From contig CADCXC010000037.1 in the NCBI GenBank assembly GCA_902806595.1, positions 558,001-622,000 on the forward strand: DNA of 64,000 nt, in the 5' to 3' direction. The translations under genes were made by a program, and so were the position numbers. The stretch is from Pyrenopolyporus hunteri (Eukaryota > Ascomycota > Sordariomycetes > Xylariales > Hypoxylaceae). Below are positions 49,471 through 59,966 of the stretch, piece by piece (position 1 is the stretch's first letter; each line of letters starts with the position of its first letter). The notes beneath the pieces are model-generated. The model saw only the letters and a program-made list of their open reading frames with translations. It made no database searches and had not been told where the DNA came from.

Positions 49471-51018
49471 GGGATAAAAAGTAATAACGCGTTTTATAAC
49501 TTTATATTTTAATTTAATATAATTAAAAAATATTTTTTTATATAAATTTATATATAAAAATATAATAATTTAATAATTAAATAAAAAATTAAAACTTTAT
49601 TATTATTTTTTATTAAATTTAAAATATAATCGAATTTTATTATATATTAAAAAAAATAAAATTTTTAAAAAATTTTTTAATATTATTTTTTAAATTTTTT
49701 AAATAATTTTTTTTAATTATTAAACGTTTAATAATTTTAAATCGTAATTTAATTTTAATTAATTTTTTATTTATATTTATATGTTTTTAATAAAATTTAA
49801 ATTAAAATTATTTAATAATTATTCGATTATATAAATTTTTAAACGATTTAATTTTTTAAAAGTTTTTTTAACGATATAAAAAAAAATTTTATCGTATTAA
49901 AAAACGATTCGTATAAATAAATTATTTAAAAATATTTTTATTTTTAATAAAATTATTTCGTAATATCGTTTAATTATAATTTTACTTTAATTTTTAAATT
50001 ACGTATAATAAAAATTTTTTATTTTATTTTAAAACGATTTTTAAAACATTTATTTATTATAATTTTAATCGTAAAAAAATTCGAAAAAATTTTTAAATTT
50101 TAATTAATATATCGTAATAAATTTTCGAAAATATAATTAATTTATATAATAAATTTTATCGTTAAATATAAGGTTTTTTTTTAATTATATTTTCGATATA
50201 AATTAATATTTTAAAAATTTTTAATATAATTTAATACGATATTTTTTATTTTTAAAATTTAATAAAAATTTCGTATAATTTTTAATTTTTTTTTTAAATT
50301 TTAATTTTTTTAAAATGCGATTAATTATTATAAAATCGTATTAAAAAATTTTAAAAATTAAATATTAAAAGTTTAATTAAAAAATTTAACGATTTAATCG
50401 ATTTATATTTAAAAAAAATAATATAACTTCGATTTTTAAAAAATTTATTTATATATAATCGTTATATTTTTTTTTTTAACGTTAAAAATTTTATAAAAAT
50501 TTTTTAAATTTAAATACGATTAAAATTAATAATTTTTAATAATTATATATATATAACTTCGAAATTATATTTTTTATAATATCGAATTTCGTATTTTTAA
50601 TTTTTTAAAAAATTTTTCGATATAATACGATTAAATTTTTAATTCGAATTTATTAAAAACTTTTATAATAACTTTTAAATTATAAAATTACGTTATTTAT
50701 ATAATAATTTTTTTTAAGTTTTTATTAACGGTAAAATATTTATAAAATATTATTTTTTTATATAATTAATTTAAATATTTAAATTTATTTTTTTTAATAT
50801 AATTACGATTTAAATAATTTTAAAATTAAAAATTTTATAATTAATTAAAAATTTTATATTATATATATAATTTTTTAAAAAAAATAATATTTAAAAAAAA
50901 ACGAATTTATTATTACATCGAAAGTTTATATTTTTACATATAAATTTATATAAGGGTATACCTTTTAGCTATATTTAGTAGAAAATGAGGTTATAAAGCG
51001 CGCTACTATTTTCTACCC
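49471..51018. mobile_element. RIP-mutated DNA transposon with terminal inverted repeats
   Basis: About 1.55 kb, nearly all A and T. The ends are diverged inverted repeats: left GGGATAAAAAGTAATAACGC (49471 on, about 95 bases to 49565) and, on the opposite strand, right GGGGGTAGAAAATAGTAGCG (51018 back to about 50926). Aligned by eye, nearly all differences are C to T or G to A in the left copy, the signature of repeat-induced point mutation. Almost every C or G left inside is in CpG, with a few in AAGTTT or AACTTT. No open frame survives. The flanks show no clear target duplication, so the superfamily is not assigned. It may be non-autonomous, given its small size. Confidence 0.8.
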
Positions 51019-52813
51019 CCGGGACTTATATGTATGTAGGTAGGTAAGGTACAAGTAGATAGATACCTAAGTAAGTGCATCGTATCCAAGGATTCGGTAA
51101 CCCTGTTGTACAGCTGTAATGTGGGTTCTTTTTTTTCCCCTTCGCTTAGCACAATAACAAGCAAGCCTCTGGAATGTCCAAGTCCAGGTCCGATCAGTTG
51201 TTCAATCAAGGTCCGTCCGACTTTGGGGGGGAAAGCGTTTCTCCAATAATCGAAAAAAAATTTTTCTTCGAAGCCTTCTACGTTACGGTCGGCTTAGCCG
51301 AAAATAATGTGGAGTGGTTTAGCTTTTCTTCTTACTCTTTTTTATTGCCCAACAAGAGGGAATTAAAAAAACAAAATAGAAAAAAAAAAAGTCACGATGC
51401 AAGCTCCCTTCTTAGAGGTCGGAGGCTCTGGAGGTTGGTGGATTGGCTGGAGAAGCGGTACAAGGGAAGGTACATGCCTACCTCTGGATAACTTGGCGCG
51501 GGCGGACGATAGCGCGTGCGGAGGGGTACACGGAGGGAAAGGATTAGCGGGGTGGTTGCTGGGATTTTTCTCTTCCTCTCTTCTACTCAGCCAGGAGGAC
51601 GTCAAAATAACTGGCGCACCCCGTAACAATAAATACTAAGGGACTTAAAATAATAAAATTCATATCCGCTCAAAAAATAAATGAAATGTTAAAAACTAAC
51701 TATTATAACATATCTATAATTTATATAATAGTTTATAAAATTCTTGAAATTTAAAACAATATAATAATATGAATTTACGAGATTAAAGATAAAATATTAA
51801 AATACGGGTTGATATTGATGGAATTGAAGCGTTTTGGTAGTGCGCCACTTTTTTTGACGTCCTTCTGTCAGCTTCGTCTCCTTCTCCCCACACCCTCCTC
51901 CTCCTCCTCCTCCTCTCTCCTCCCCACCCTGTGACGACACTACGGTACTGCGGTGTACCCTGCAAAAGGGTAGGATTAGCACCGGCTTCGCCCAGGGCCC
52001 AGGCTGACCCAGGCCTCTCTAAAGGTTTCGACAGTTTACATACATACATACTTGCAGAGGGGAAGGTGAAGGGGGGGTTGGAGGAGGGGGGAAGCTTGTT
52101 GGTGGGTTACCAGTAGTTAGGTAGGTAGGCGAGTTGGTGCTGGTGGGCGGTGGGCGGCTGCTGTTTAGCAAGGGACAGCAGGTGCTTTTCTAGGTACGAT
52201 ACAGTACAGTACATAGGTAGGCAGTTGTTACCTAAGAAAGAGAAAGAGGGAGAAAGAGAAAAGACTCACGAGATTTTTTGGTGTCTTTTTATACATATTT
52301 CTACGGTATATTCTTTTTTTTCCCTCTCCTCCTCTCCTTCTCCTCCTCCTCTGCTGTCCTTCTCTCGGCCCGCTAGGTACCTATTAGACTTGCTTATTGC
52401 TTCCGTCCTGCGCGAATTTGTTTCGTATCCGGAGTCGAGTGGAAAAAGGAAGAAAAGGAAAAAAGACGCTCACCTATTCCTTTCGGTACTAGGTATCGTG
52501 TCCTACCCGAGGAAACGCGCTGCGTACGATTGGGCGGAGCAAAGTTTCGTGTGATTAATAACTCTATTCACTCGTTTTTCTACGTCCGGGTGGCTTGACT
52601 TGAGGCCATACCTCCTCCCACCCCCACGATGGAGTTAGTAATGTCCATGTTCCTTCGCCGTTAGGTATAACCGAGAGTCAAAGCTACCTAGGTTCTGACA
52701 GAGGCTTCTCTATTTAGTACCCGCAATGTAATTCACTTCGAGGACAACGTGCGTTCCCCTATAAGAGCCTCCCCAATGTAGCTCCGTGAACGTACCCAAT
52801 TGACACCGCCGTC
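51019..52813. other. Intergenic, right flank of RIP block and promoter of FGGY kinase gene
   Basis: 1.8 kb with no convincing gene. A second, milder AT-rich stretch lies at about 51640-51810. (CTC) repeats occur at about 51895-51925 and a long CT tract at about 52310-52375. The final several hundred bases are probably the promoter and leader of the kinase gene. Confidence 0.45.
52310..52375 (+). promoter_or_regulatory. Pyrimidine tract upstream of FGGY kinase gene
   Basis: About 65 bases of almost unbroken C and T on the plus strand (TTTTTTCCCTCTCCTCCTCT and onward). Such CT tracts commonly sit near fungal transcription starts. It lies about 440 bases before the ATG, so promoter association is only inferred. 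Confidence 0.4.
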
Positions 52814-54731
52814 ATGCAGGATCACTACATTGGTATTGATGTAGGCACCGGTTCCGCCCGTGCTTGTCTGATAGACTCGACCGGAGACATCAAGGCCCTT
52901 GCTTCGGAAGCTATCAAGCTATGGCAGCCCCAGCAAGGCTACTATGTGCGTATTCCTCTCATAAGCCCCTCCCTCCGGCTTCGTCCTCGGTCAATGCGAT
53001 GTGAAACCTAACAAAGCATCATATGTAGGAACAATCGACTACAGATATCTGGCACTGCATCTGCCATTGCGTTCAACGTGTTGTCCACCAATCTGGCGTT
53101 GACGTCAGCACCATCAAGGGCTTAGGCTTCGATGCTACTTGCTCGCTCGCGGTCTTCTCGCAAGACGACGACCAACCCGTCACGGTTACCGGCCCAGATT
53201 TCGAGAACGATGGTAACGACCGCAACGTCATCTTATGGCTGGACCACCGTCCCGTCCAAGAGACGGAGAAGATCAACGCTACGGGCCACAACCTGCTACG
53301 ATACGTGGGCGGCAAGATGAGCATTGAGATGGAGATACCCAAGGTGCTGTGGCTAAAGAACAACATGCCCAAGGAGCTGTTTGATCGTTGCAAGTTCTAC
53401 GACTTGACCGACGCGTTGACGCACCTGGCTACCGGAAATGAGAACCGGAGCTTCTGCAGCACGGTCTGCAAACAGGGCTACGTCCCCATCGGCGTAGACG
53501 GAAGCGAGAAGGGTTGGCAGGAGGATTTCTTCAACGAGATCGGCCTGGGCGACCTAACGAAAGACAACTTCAAGCGCATGGGAGGCGTGAACGGCGTGGT
53601 GAGCTTCCTTCAATTGGGTCCTCCGAAACCCGGTTTGAACCTTACCGCTAATTTGGTCCCTAGAACGGTAGTTACTTTAGTGCGGGTGAGCTCGTGGGCC
53701 ACTTGTCCGACAACGCAAGCAAGCAGCTGGGACTGCAGGCAGGCATTGCTGTAGGCAGCGGAGTAATCGATGCTTACGCCGGCTGGGTCGGCACTGTCGG
53801 AGCCAAGGTCGACACCGAGTACGGCCACGCGGACGAGAGCGCCCCGGCAAACGACCTTGCGCAGGCCTCTACTCGACTTGCTGCCGTCGCCGGCACATCC
53901 ACCTGCCATCTCGCCATGTCCGAGAAGCCCGTCTTCGTCAGTGGAGTATGGGGCCCGTACCGCGACGTTCTCCTACCCAATTACTGGTTAGCAGAAGGCG
54001 GTCAATCAGCGACCGGTGAGCTCTTGAGGCACGTCATAGAGACGCACCCGGCGCACAGGGAGGTGCTACCCCTTGCCGAAGCTATGCACATGAACGTCTA
54101 CGACTATATGAACGGCCATCTTAGGGAATTGGCCGAGAAGACTAGCGCTCCTACCGTTTCCTACCTTGGCCGACACTTCTTCTTCTACGGCGATCTCTGG
54201 GGGAACCGGTCGCCCATCGCGGATCCTAACATGAAGGGCGCGGTGATCGGTCTTAGCCCGGACTCCAGCGTCGACGGTCTTGCGCTATATTACTATGCCA
54301 CGATGGAGTTTATCGCCTTACAGACGCGACAGATCATTGAGGCCATGAACAAGGCGGGCCACAACATCCAGACCATCTTCATGTCCGGTAGTCAATGCCA
54401 GAACGATATGCTTATGGATCTTATCGCGACGGTCTGCGACATGCCGGTGTTGATCCCCCGGTACGTCCACGCGGCCGTGGTACACGGCGCAGCCATGCTC
54501 GGGGCGAAGGCGGCGAGCGCGGACGCGGATGGTAAGACGGAGAACCTCTGGAGCATCATGGATCGGATGAGCAAGCCCGGCCGGCTCGTTAAGCCCGGGA
54601 CCGACACCAACGAGAAGAAGCTCCTCGACGCCAAGTATGAAGTATTCCTAGAGCAGTGCCGAACCCAGCGGGAATACCGCCAGAAGGTTGACCAGGCCAT
54701 AAGTTCTTGGGTCAACGAGTACGGAATATAG
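52814..54731 (+). CDS. FGGY-family carbohydrate kinase (probable D-ribulose kinase)
   Basis: Sugar kinase that phosphorylates a pentulose with ATP; closest remembered relatives are yeast YDR109C and human FGGY, D-ribulose kinases. Exons 52814-52945, 53029-53598 and 53664-54731 give 589 aa. Seen: the N-terminal phosphate loop YIGIDVGTGSARACLID (residues 5-21), a catalytic-region block NVILWLDHRPVQE, GIAVGSGVIDAYAGWVGTVGA in the C-terminal half, AGTSTCHLAMS (second phosphate loop) and FMSGSQCQNDMLMDLIA near the adenosine site. The second intron uses GTGAGC and CCTAG, restoring GGVNGV-NGSYFSAGELVG; reading through it would break the frame. Length fits the eukaryotic FGGY group. Substrate is inferred. 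Confidence 0.92.
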
Positions 54732-55414
54732 ATTTGTAGACAAAAAGGGGTTAGGATGCGGCCGGTAATGGAAGCTGCAGTGGTAATGGAAAAGGCCTTA
54801 CGGACTTAATGGCGGCCGGGTAAGGCACCTAGAAGGTAGAAAGACTGCCTACGCATGTAGGTAATGTTATACGGTACAACGACGATATAGACTAGGTTCC
54901 ATTCATGCACACTTACATATGGTGAGGCCGGCGTGAGTCATTATATAATGAAAAGTTCCAATGGGAACATTGAAGCTTGCGAATGCTATGTGCGTTATGT
55001 TGTTGAGAAGTCTGAGGTTGTCTTTAAAGAATTCATGGATACATGTATTCATGTATTAACATAAAAAGAACCTACGACGCGAGTACCTTACCTAGGTAGG
55101 TACCTAGGTACCTGATATACCCCGGTACCCTAGGCTTAGGTAGGTACTTAGGTACATAGTACGTAAAATACATGTAAGCATCCGATTTAGAAGACGCGCG
55201 CTGCACGTCTGGTCCGTGCACAAGCTATGTACCTGCCACGCTCGTGCCTTGTTGATTGTTTTTTTTCAGCCTCGCCTTGAAATTCACAAGCTCCTCCAAA
55301 TAAATCAGCAGCTACCCTACCGCCTACCCATTCATTGGGTTATTGTTCCTGCTGCCAATTGCAGCAACCCGTCCATCTCCCGAAACCGACGGACCTATCA
55401 TTTTATTTTTCAAC
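54732..55414. other. Intergenic between FGGY kinase and nic96
   Basis: 683 bases. A dense cluster of TACCTAGGTA palindromes lies at about 55083-55156. A T-run at 55259-55266 and a C-rich leader precede the nic96 ATG. No gene recognised. Confidence 0.5.
55083..55156. repeat. TACCTAGGTA palindrome cluster
   Basis: Overlapping ACCTAGGT and TAGGTACCTA units, about seven in 75 bases. The same motif recurs in other intergenic regions of the window (for example near 12225, 20770, 31775, 41930 and 59545). Confidence 0.8.
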
Positions 55415-58400
55415 ATGTCAAGCTTATTTGGAAAACCCGCGGGGCAGCCTACCGCCACCTCCAGTTTGTTCGGCGCTCCCGCTCAAACGGCCAACCCGTC
55501 TGCCACTCAATCTACCCAGCAGACGGGATCTTCACTATTCGGGAGTCCTGCTCAACAACCACAGCAGCAGACTAGCAGTTTGTTCGGCACTCCCTCTAAT
55601 CCTGCACAGCAGCAACAGCAACAGCAACAACAGCAGCAGCAGCCGTCCCCGTTTGCAAATCTCGCCTCGTCGACAGCGACCCAACAGCCTCAAACTGGTA
55701 GCAGCCTATTCGGTGCGCCCGCCCAGACGCAACAGCAACCTTCGATCCTTTCCGGTGCTCTCTCCACGAATACACAACAGCAACAGCAACAACCCCGGCC
55801 CGGGGGTTTATTCGCACCGTCTACCAACACTCAGCAACCGCAGGGAAGCATGCTTGGCACCTCGGCCTTCCAGACCCAACCGGCCGGTGGCGGTCTCGGG
55901 CTCTCGACGAATAACCAGGCTCAGGGCCTATCTTCGATTCTCGGAGCTAGCCAGGCCAATACTAGTGCTCTGCCACAAGGTAATACTACAGGGTACTTCG
56001 ACAGCCTGCTCGCGAAAAGCAAGAAACAAGGTAGCGAACAATCTCCCCTCGAGGACCTCCCTAGCCTTGAGCTAGGCCTGGGGGACCTCCGCCAACGTCT
56101 TCGAAAGCTCGGCCCGCGAGCGGACCCGTTAGCCCACGATAGAGCCCGCTATATCCTAGCGGCGTCCGGCGTCGAACCAGCGGCGGCCGTAAGAGAGCTT
56201 AACGATTTCGATGTTCGGATTGGGGGCCGTGTCGAACGGCCTACGGCGGCCCCCTCTGCCTCGGACATCGACATCGACGCCTATCTCTCGAATATCCAGA
56301 AGAAGACGACCTTGAGCATGATCGCGGACGGCTTGGAAAGATCGGCTAGGGACTTCGATAACTTCCTTGAAGACAATATTACAATGGAGTGGGAGGCGCA
56401 GAGGAAGCGTATCTACGAACATTTCGGTATCAAGACCAGAGACGAAGTGCCTGTCGAAGGCCCGGCCGGAGCACCTAGCAGAGAGTCACAGGCGGGCTTT
56501 GGCCGATCACGACGGACGACCAAAGCATCGCGATCTACGGCATCTGGCATCAAGGCCAGCACGTTCGGACGATCAAACCTCCAGAAGTCCGTTATTGGCA
56601 CTCCAACGAAGATTGGTCCTCACAAACCCGAATTTACTGATGTTCAGGATGCATCCGGAAACCAAGCCGGGCTGAATGGCGCCGCCTCGATTGATGATCG
56701 ATTCTTACGAGAGAAGCAGGGCCGACTGGCGGAGCGAATCCGGCAACTCAATCTGGCCCGGATCGAGAAGCACCCGTATCCGATTCTACACGAACTTTCG
56801 CAGGTGGCCGGAAGCTCTGGCGATAGGCATGCCCAGCAGTTAGTCGACGCCTATCACGCTGCCATGTCCATAGTCGGAGAGAATCCGGAGGCGGATACTT
56901 TTGCGGGTGATGCCACGGCTAAGGAGCGCCAATTCAAGGACAAATACCTAGATATAAACGACAAGTCTCCCGGATCAGTGGATATGCGAAAGAGGATACT
57001 CAACGGTGCGAATAGCTTCCTGGAGAGGAAGTTCTTTCAGGAAGTCGAGAACGTCATTGCTAAGTACCCGCGGGAAGCGAACCTGGGCGGTCGTCCTGAT
57101 GTAATAAGCAAGATCAAGGCCTACGTTCGATTACGACATGCGCGGAAAGACCTCGTACCTGACAACGTCGAACTTCAACAAGTTGATGGCGAGTTCGTTT
57201 GGGCCATCGTATTCTACCTCTTGCGATCTGGAAAGATTGCCGAAGCGGCCGATTACGTTAAGACTCAGTCGACGACCTTCAGAAGTATCGACCGTACCTT
57301 CGCATCATACCTCCTCGAATACGTCAGCAGCCCCGATAGGCGATTAAGACGTCAGCTACAAGAACGCTGTAACAACGAGTATAACCAGAGAGCCCGTAAC
57401 GCGCCGGAGAACTCCATCGACCCGTACCGCATGGCCTGCTACAAGATCGTGGGACGCTGCGACGTGAGCAACCGTAGCCTCGACGGGCTTAATACAGAGA
57501 TTGAGGACTGGATATGGCTTCAATTCAACCTCGCCCGCGAAAATGACAAGGCGACCGAAGTAGCCGCCGAGTCGTACGGACTCCAGGACCTACGGGCAGG
57601 CATCCGGGAAATCGGCCTCAAACACTTCCCGAAGTCGCCCAGCGAGGACGATACCGGCGCCTTCGGCATGTTTTTCTTCCTGCAAGTCCTTTCGGGGATG
57701 TTCGAGCAAGCAATCTCATACCTATACACCTTTTCCTACGTGGATGCTATCCACTTCGCCATCGCCCTCGAATATTACGGCCTCCTACGTCCTTCCGACC
57801 CCTGGACCACGGCGGACAGTCTCCTGTCGTACGATACCCGATCCAGGCCTCAGCTGAGCTTTGGCCGGATGTTGGGATACTACACGCGTGACTTCCGCGC
57901 CGCCGACGTCGCCTCGGCCGTCGACTATCTTACTCTGATATGTCTCAACGCAGACCTAGGCGGCGAGGCAGGACGACAGCAAGCAGACCTTTGCCACGCG
58001 GCTCTGCGTGAGCTTGTTCTGGAGACTAGGGAATTCAGCAAGCTCATTGGCGACATTAGACCAGACGGACGCCGCATTACCGGTCTCATCGAAGAACGTG
58101 CCTCACTCATCGGCCTTAAGGAGGAAGATGATTTTGTGAAGACGGTCACGTTACAAGCAGCCCGATTCGCGGACGACAACGGCCGTACGACGGACGCGGT
58201 GCTTCTATACCATTTAGCCGGAGACTACGACAGTGTGGTGACTATAGTGAGTCGTGCATTGAGCGAGGCTATCTCGTTAGAGATCGGCGAGGACCCCATG
58301 CGCTTGCTGCCGGTTAAACCGCGCTCGGACGGTAAGGACCCCGAGGCGCAGCCTGGCAGCAGCTTAAGTCTAGCATCCATCGACGATCCCGTGCAACTCG

Positions 58401-58921
58401 CCGTGACGATGATGTCGATGTACGAGAAGGACGCTATGTTCTACACGAGGATCGAAGACCAGAACCGGATTGCCTGCCACATTCTCCTGCAGATGAGCGA
58501 TATCAAAGGCATGGTTGAGGCCGGCCAATGGCCGGAAGCATTAGATGTAAGTTTCTCCTACCATTCCTTAATACTAGATAATACTAATAAGACGATACAG
58601 AAAATCCGTGCGCTGGAGATCCTACCGTTGGATGCTAACGGCGATCCGACGAAGATCCGACACTACGCGGCGACATTCTCGGGACTGTCGCAGACGGTCG
58701 CCATAAACGTGCCGAACCTACTGATGTGGACTATTACCAGTTGCATTCAGCAGAGGGAGCGGCTCATGAGCGGACAGTTTAGCGGCAACGAGGGCACGCG
58801 GCGGATGATGTGCGATAATCTGAAGCAGATCAGCCTGGATCTGACGACATACACGAGCCAGCTGAGATACCGGTTCCCACCGCACTTGCACGAGGCTCTC
58901 GCTCGAGCTTCCGCGGACTAG
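55415..58921 (+). CDS. nic96: Nucleoporin Nic96/Nup93 with N-terminal SLFG repeats
   Basis: Scaffold nucleoporin of the inner ring that anchors the Nsp1 channel complex (family knowledge). Two exons, 55415-58546 and 58601-58921, give 1150 aa. The Met at 55415 (MSSLFGKPAG) is chosen because the protein begins with FG-type units there. Residues 1 to about 205 are disordered and hold repeated SSLFGxP units (about five, residues 1-115) and two polyglutamine runs (12 and 6 Gln). The conserved helical Nic96 domain follows (about 285-1150), including LERSARDFDNFLEDNITMEW and EFVWAIVFYLLRSGKIAEAADYV. The 54-base intron near the end (donor GTAAGTTT, branch ACTAAT, acceptor ATACAG) is a multiple of three without a stop, but its removal restores the conserved ALDKIRALEILPLD. 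Length is typical for filamentous fungi. Confidence 0.93.
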   Translation: MSSLFGKPAGQPTATSSLFGAPAQTANPSATQSTQQTGSSLFGSPAQQPQQQTSSLFGTPSNPAQQQQQQQQQQQQPSPFANLASSTATQQPQTGSSLFGAPAQTQQQPSILSGALSTNTQQQQQQPRPGGLFAPSTNTQQPQGSMLGTSAFQTQPAGGGLGLSTNNQAQGLSSILGASQANTSALPQGNTTGYFDSLLAKSKKQGSEQSPLEDLPSLELGLGDLRQRLRKLGPRADPLAHDRARYILAASGVEPAAAVRELNDFDVRIGGRVERPTAAPSASDIDIDAYLSNIQKKTTLSMIADGLERSARDFDNFLEDNITMEWEAQRKRIYEHFGIKTRDEVPVEGPAGAPSRESQAGFGRSRRTTKASRSTASGIKASTFGRSNLQKSVIGTPTKIGPHKPEFTDVQDASGNQAGLNGAASIDDRFLREKQGRLAERIRQLNLARIEKHPYPILHELSQVAGSSGDRHAQQLVDAYHAAMSIVGENPEADTFAGDATAKERQFKDKYLDINDKSPGSVDMRKRILNGANSFLERKFFQEVENVIAKYPREANLGGRPDVISKIKAYVRLRHARKDLVPDNVELQQVDGEFVWAIVFYLLRSGKIAEAADYVKTQSTTFRSIDRTFASYLLEYVSSPDRRLRRQLQERCNNEYNQRARNAPENSIDPYRMACYKIVGRCDVSNRSLDGLNTEIEDWIWLQFNLARENDKATEVAAESYGLQDLRAGIREIGLKHFPKSPSEDDTGAFGMFFFLQVLSGMFEQAISYLYTFSYVDAIHFAIALEYYGLLRPSDPWTTADSLLSYDTRSRPQLSFGRMLGYYTRDFRAADVASAVDYLTLICLNADLGGEAGRQQADLCHAALRELVLETREFSKLIGDIRPDGRRITGLIEERASLIGLKEEDDFVKTVTLQAARFADDNGRTTDAVLLYHLAGDYDSVVTIVSRALSEAISLEIGEDPMRLLPVKPRSDGKDPEAQPGSSLSLASIDDPVQLAVTMMSMYEKDAMFYTRIEDQNRIACHILLQMSDIKGMVEAGQWPEALDVSFSYHSLILDNTNKTIQKIRALEILPLDANGDPTKIRHYAATFSGLSQTVAINVPNLLMWTITSCIQQRERLMSGQFSGNEGTRRMMCDNLKQISLDLTTYTSQLRYRFPPHLHEALARASAD

Positions 58922-59966
58922 GAAGATGCATATGTAACATAACACTAGAGTGGGGGTGGTGGAAACAAATAGCTCGAGGGCAGGCATGCGTTCTTTGACC
59001 TCCTTAGACGAAGAGACGTAGGTTGGCAGGTTTAGGTGCCTATGCTACCTAAACCACCGCCCCTTAGGGCTATAAGAAAACAGGCTGGATATCCTTGGAG
59101 GCCAGGGTAGGTAGCTTGTTTTAGGAGCTACTATTTAGCTCGGTTACGTTAGGGTAATTGCAAATGCATTTTACGATGGAGCAGAGTATTAGCTCTACCT
59201 AGGGCATAGCGCGTTAGCTGTTACTTCGTGCTGCAACAGTCGTCAGTGATAATTACAGTATTAGCTGGGGACTAACGTCTGCTTTGGCTGTGTGCATACG
59301 CATTATTGGAAAATAGGGGGAACGAGCTAGGTTAGTCCCTAGCGTAGGTAAGTATCTGCATTGGTAAGGTACCCAAGTATCTACGCAAGACCCACTATAG
59401 CTCGAGCAGCTGCACCGGATTAAGATAGCTTCGGCCAATTAGAGCGTCGATTATTGAGCGGAAGAAGCGGGTTATGGTGTTACAGCAGAAACCTAGGTAC
59501 AATAGGTATGTACACCAGCGGCCTAACATACTCTATCAGGTACCTACCTAGGTATCTTCCTGACTCGATTATAAGCTGAGGTACTATTGACCCACTTAAG
59601 AAGACTGAATCATGTGGGCGATCTTGGTACGTTTCGGGCAGAGCTGGCTTGACAAGATTACCAGTACTAAAGGGGTTAGACGTGGGCTCCTTTTGGAATT
59701 GGCCAGTCAATTGGCGGCATTGCGCCCACTCTTCGTCTTGCCGGCACTAAAATGCCATGATACAACACTCTCCCTATCCGCCTTACATTACATACGTACA
59801 TACACTACTGTACCATAGTAGTACCTAACGAATGTACATACTACAACGGCAACACCGGATCCCTCGCTTCTGGGTATTGGTAATATTTAATCTTATAATC
59901 TTCCAATCCTATTACGAAACTACCTAGGTACCTAAGGTTAGGCTCGTTTCTGGGTGTACCCGTGAC
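58922..59966. other. Intergenic between nic96 and bZIP gene
   Basis: 1.05 kb, no gene recognised. CCTAGG palindromes at about 59538-59552 and 59920-59935. The last part should hold the promoter of the bZIP gene. Confidence 0.5.

Noticed and set aside
51640..51810. Second AT-rich stretch as another RIP block
   Set aside because: C and G here occur in ordinary contexts (CpT, CpA, TpG), unlike the block at 49.5 kb, and no inverted repeats bound it.
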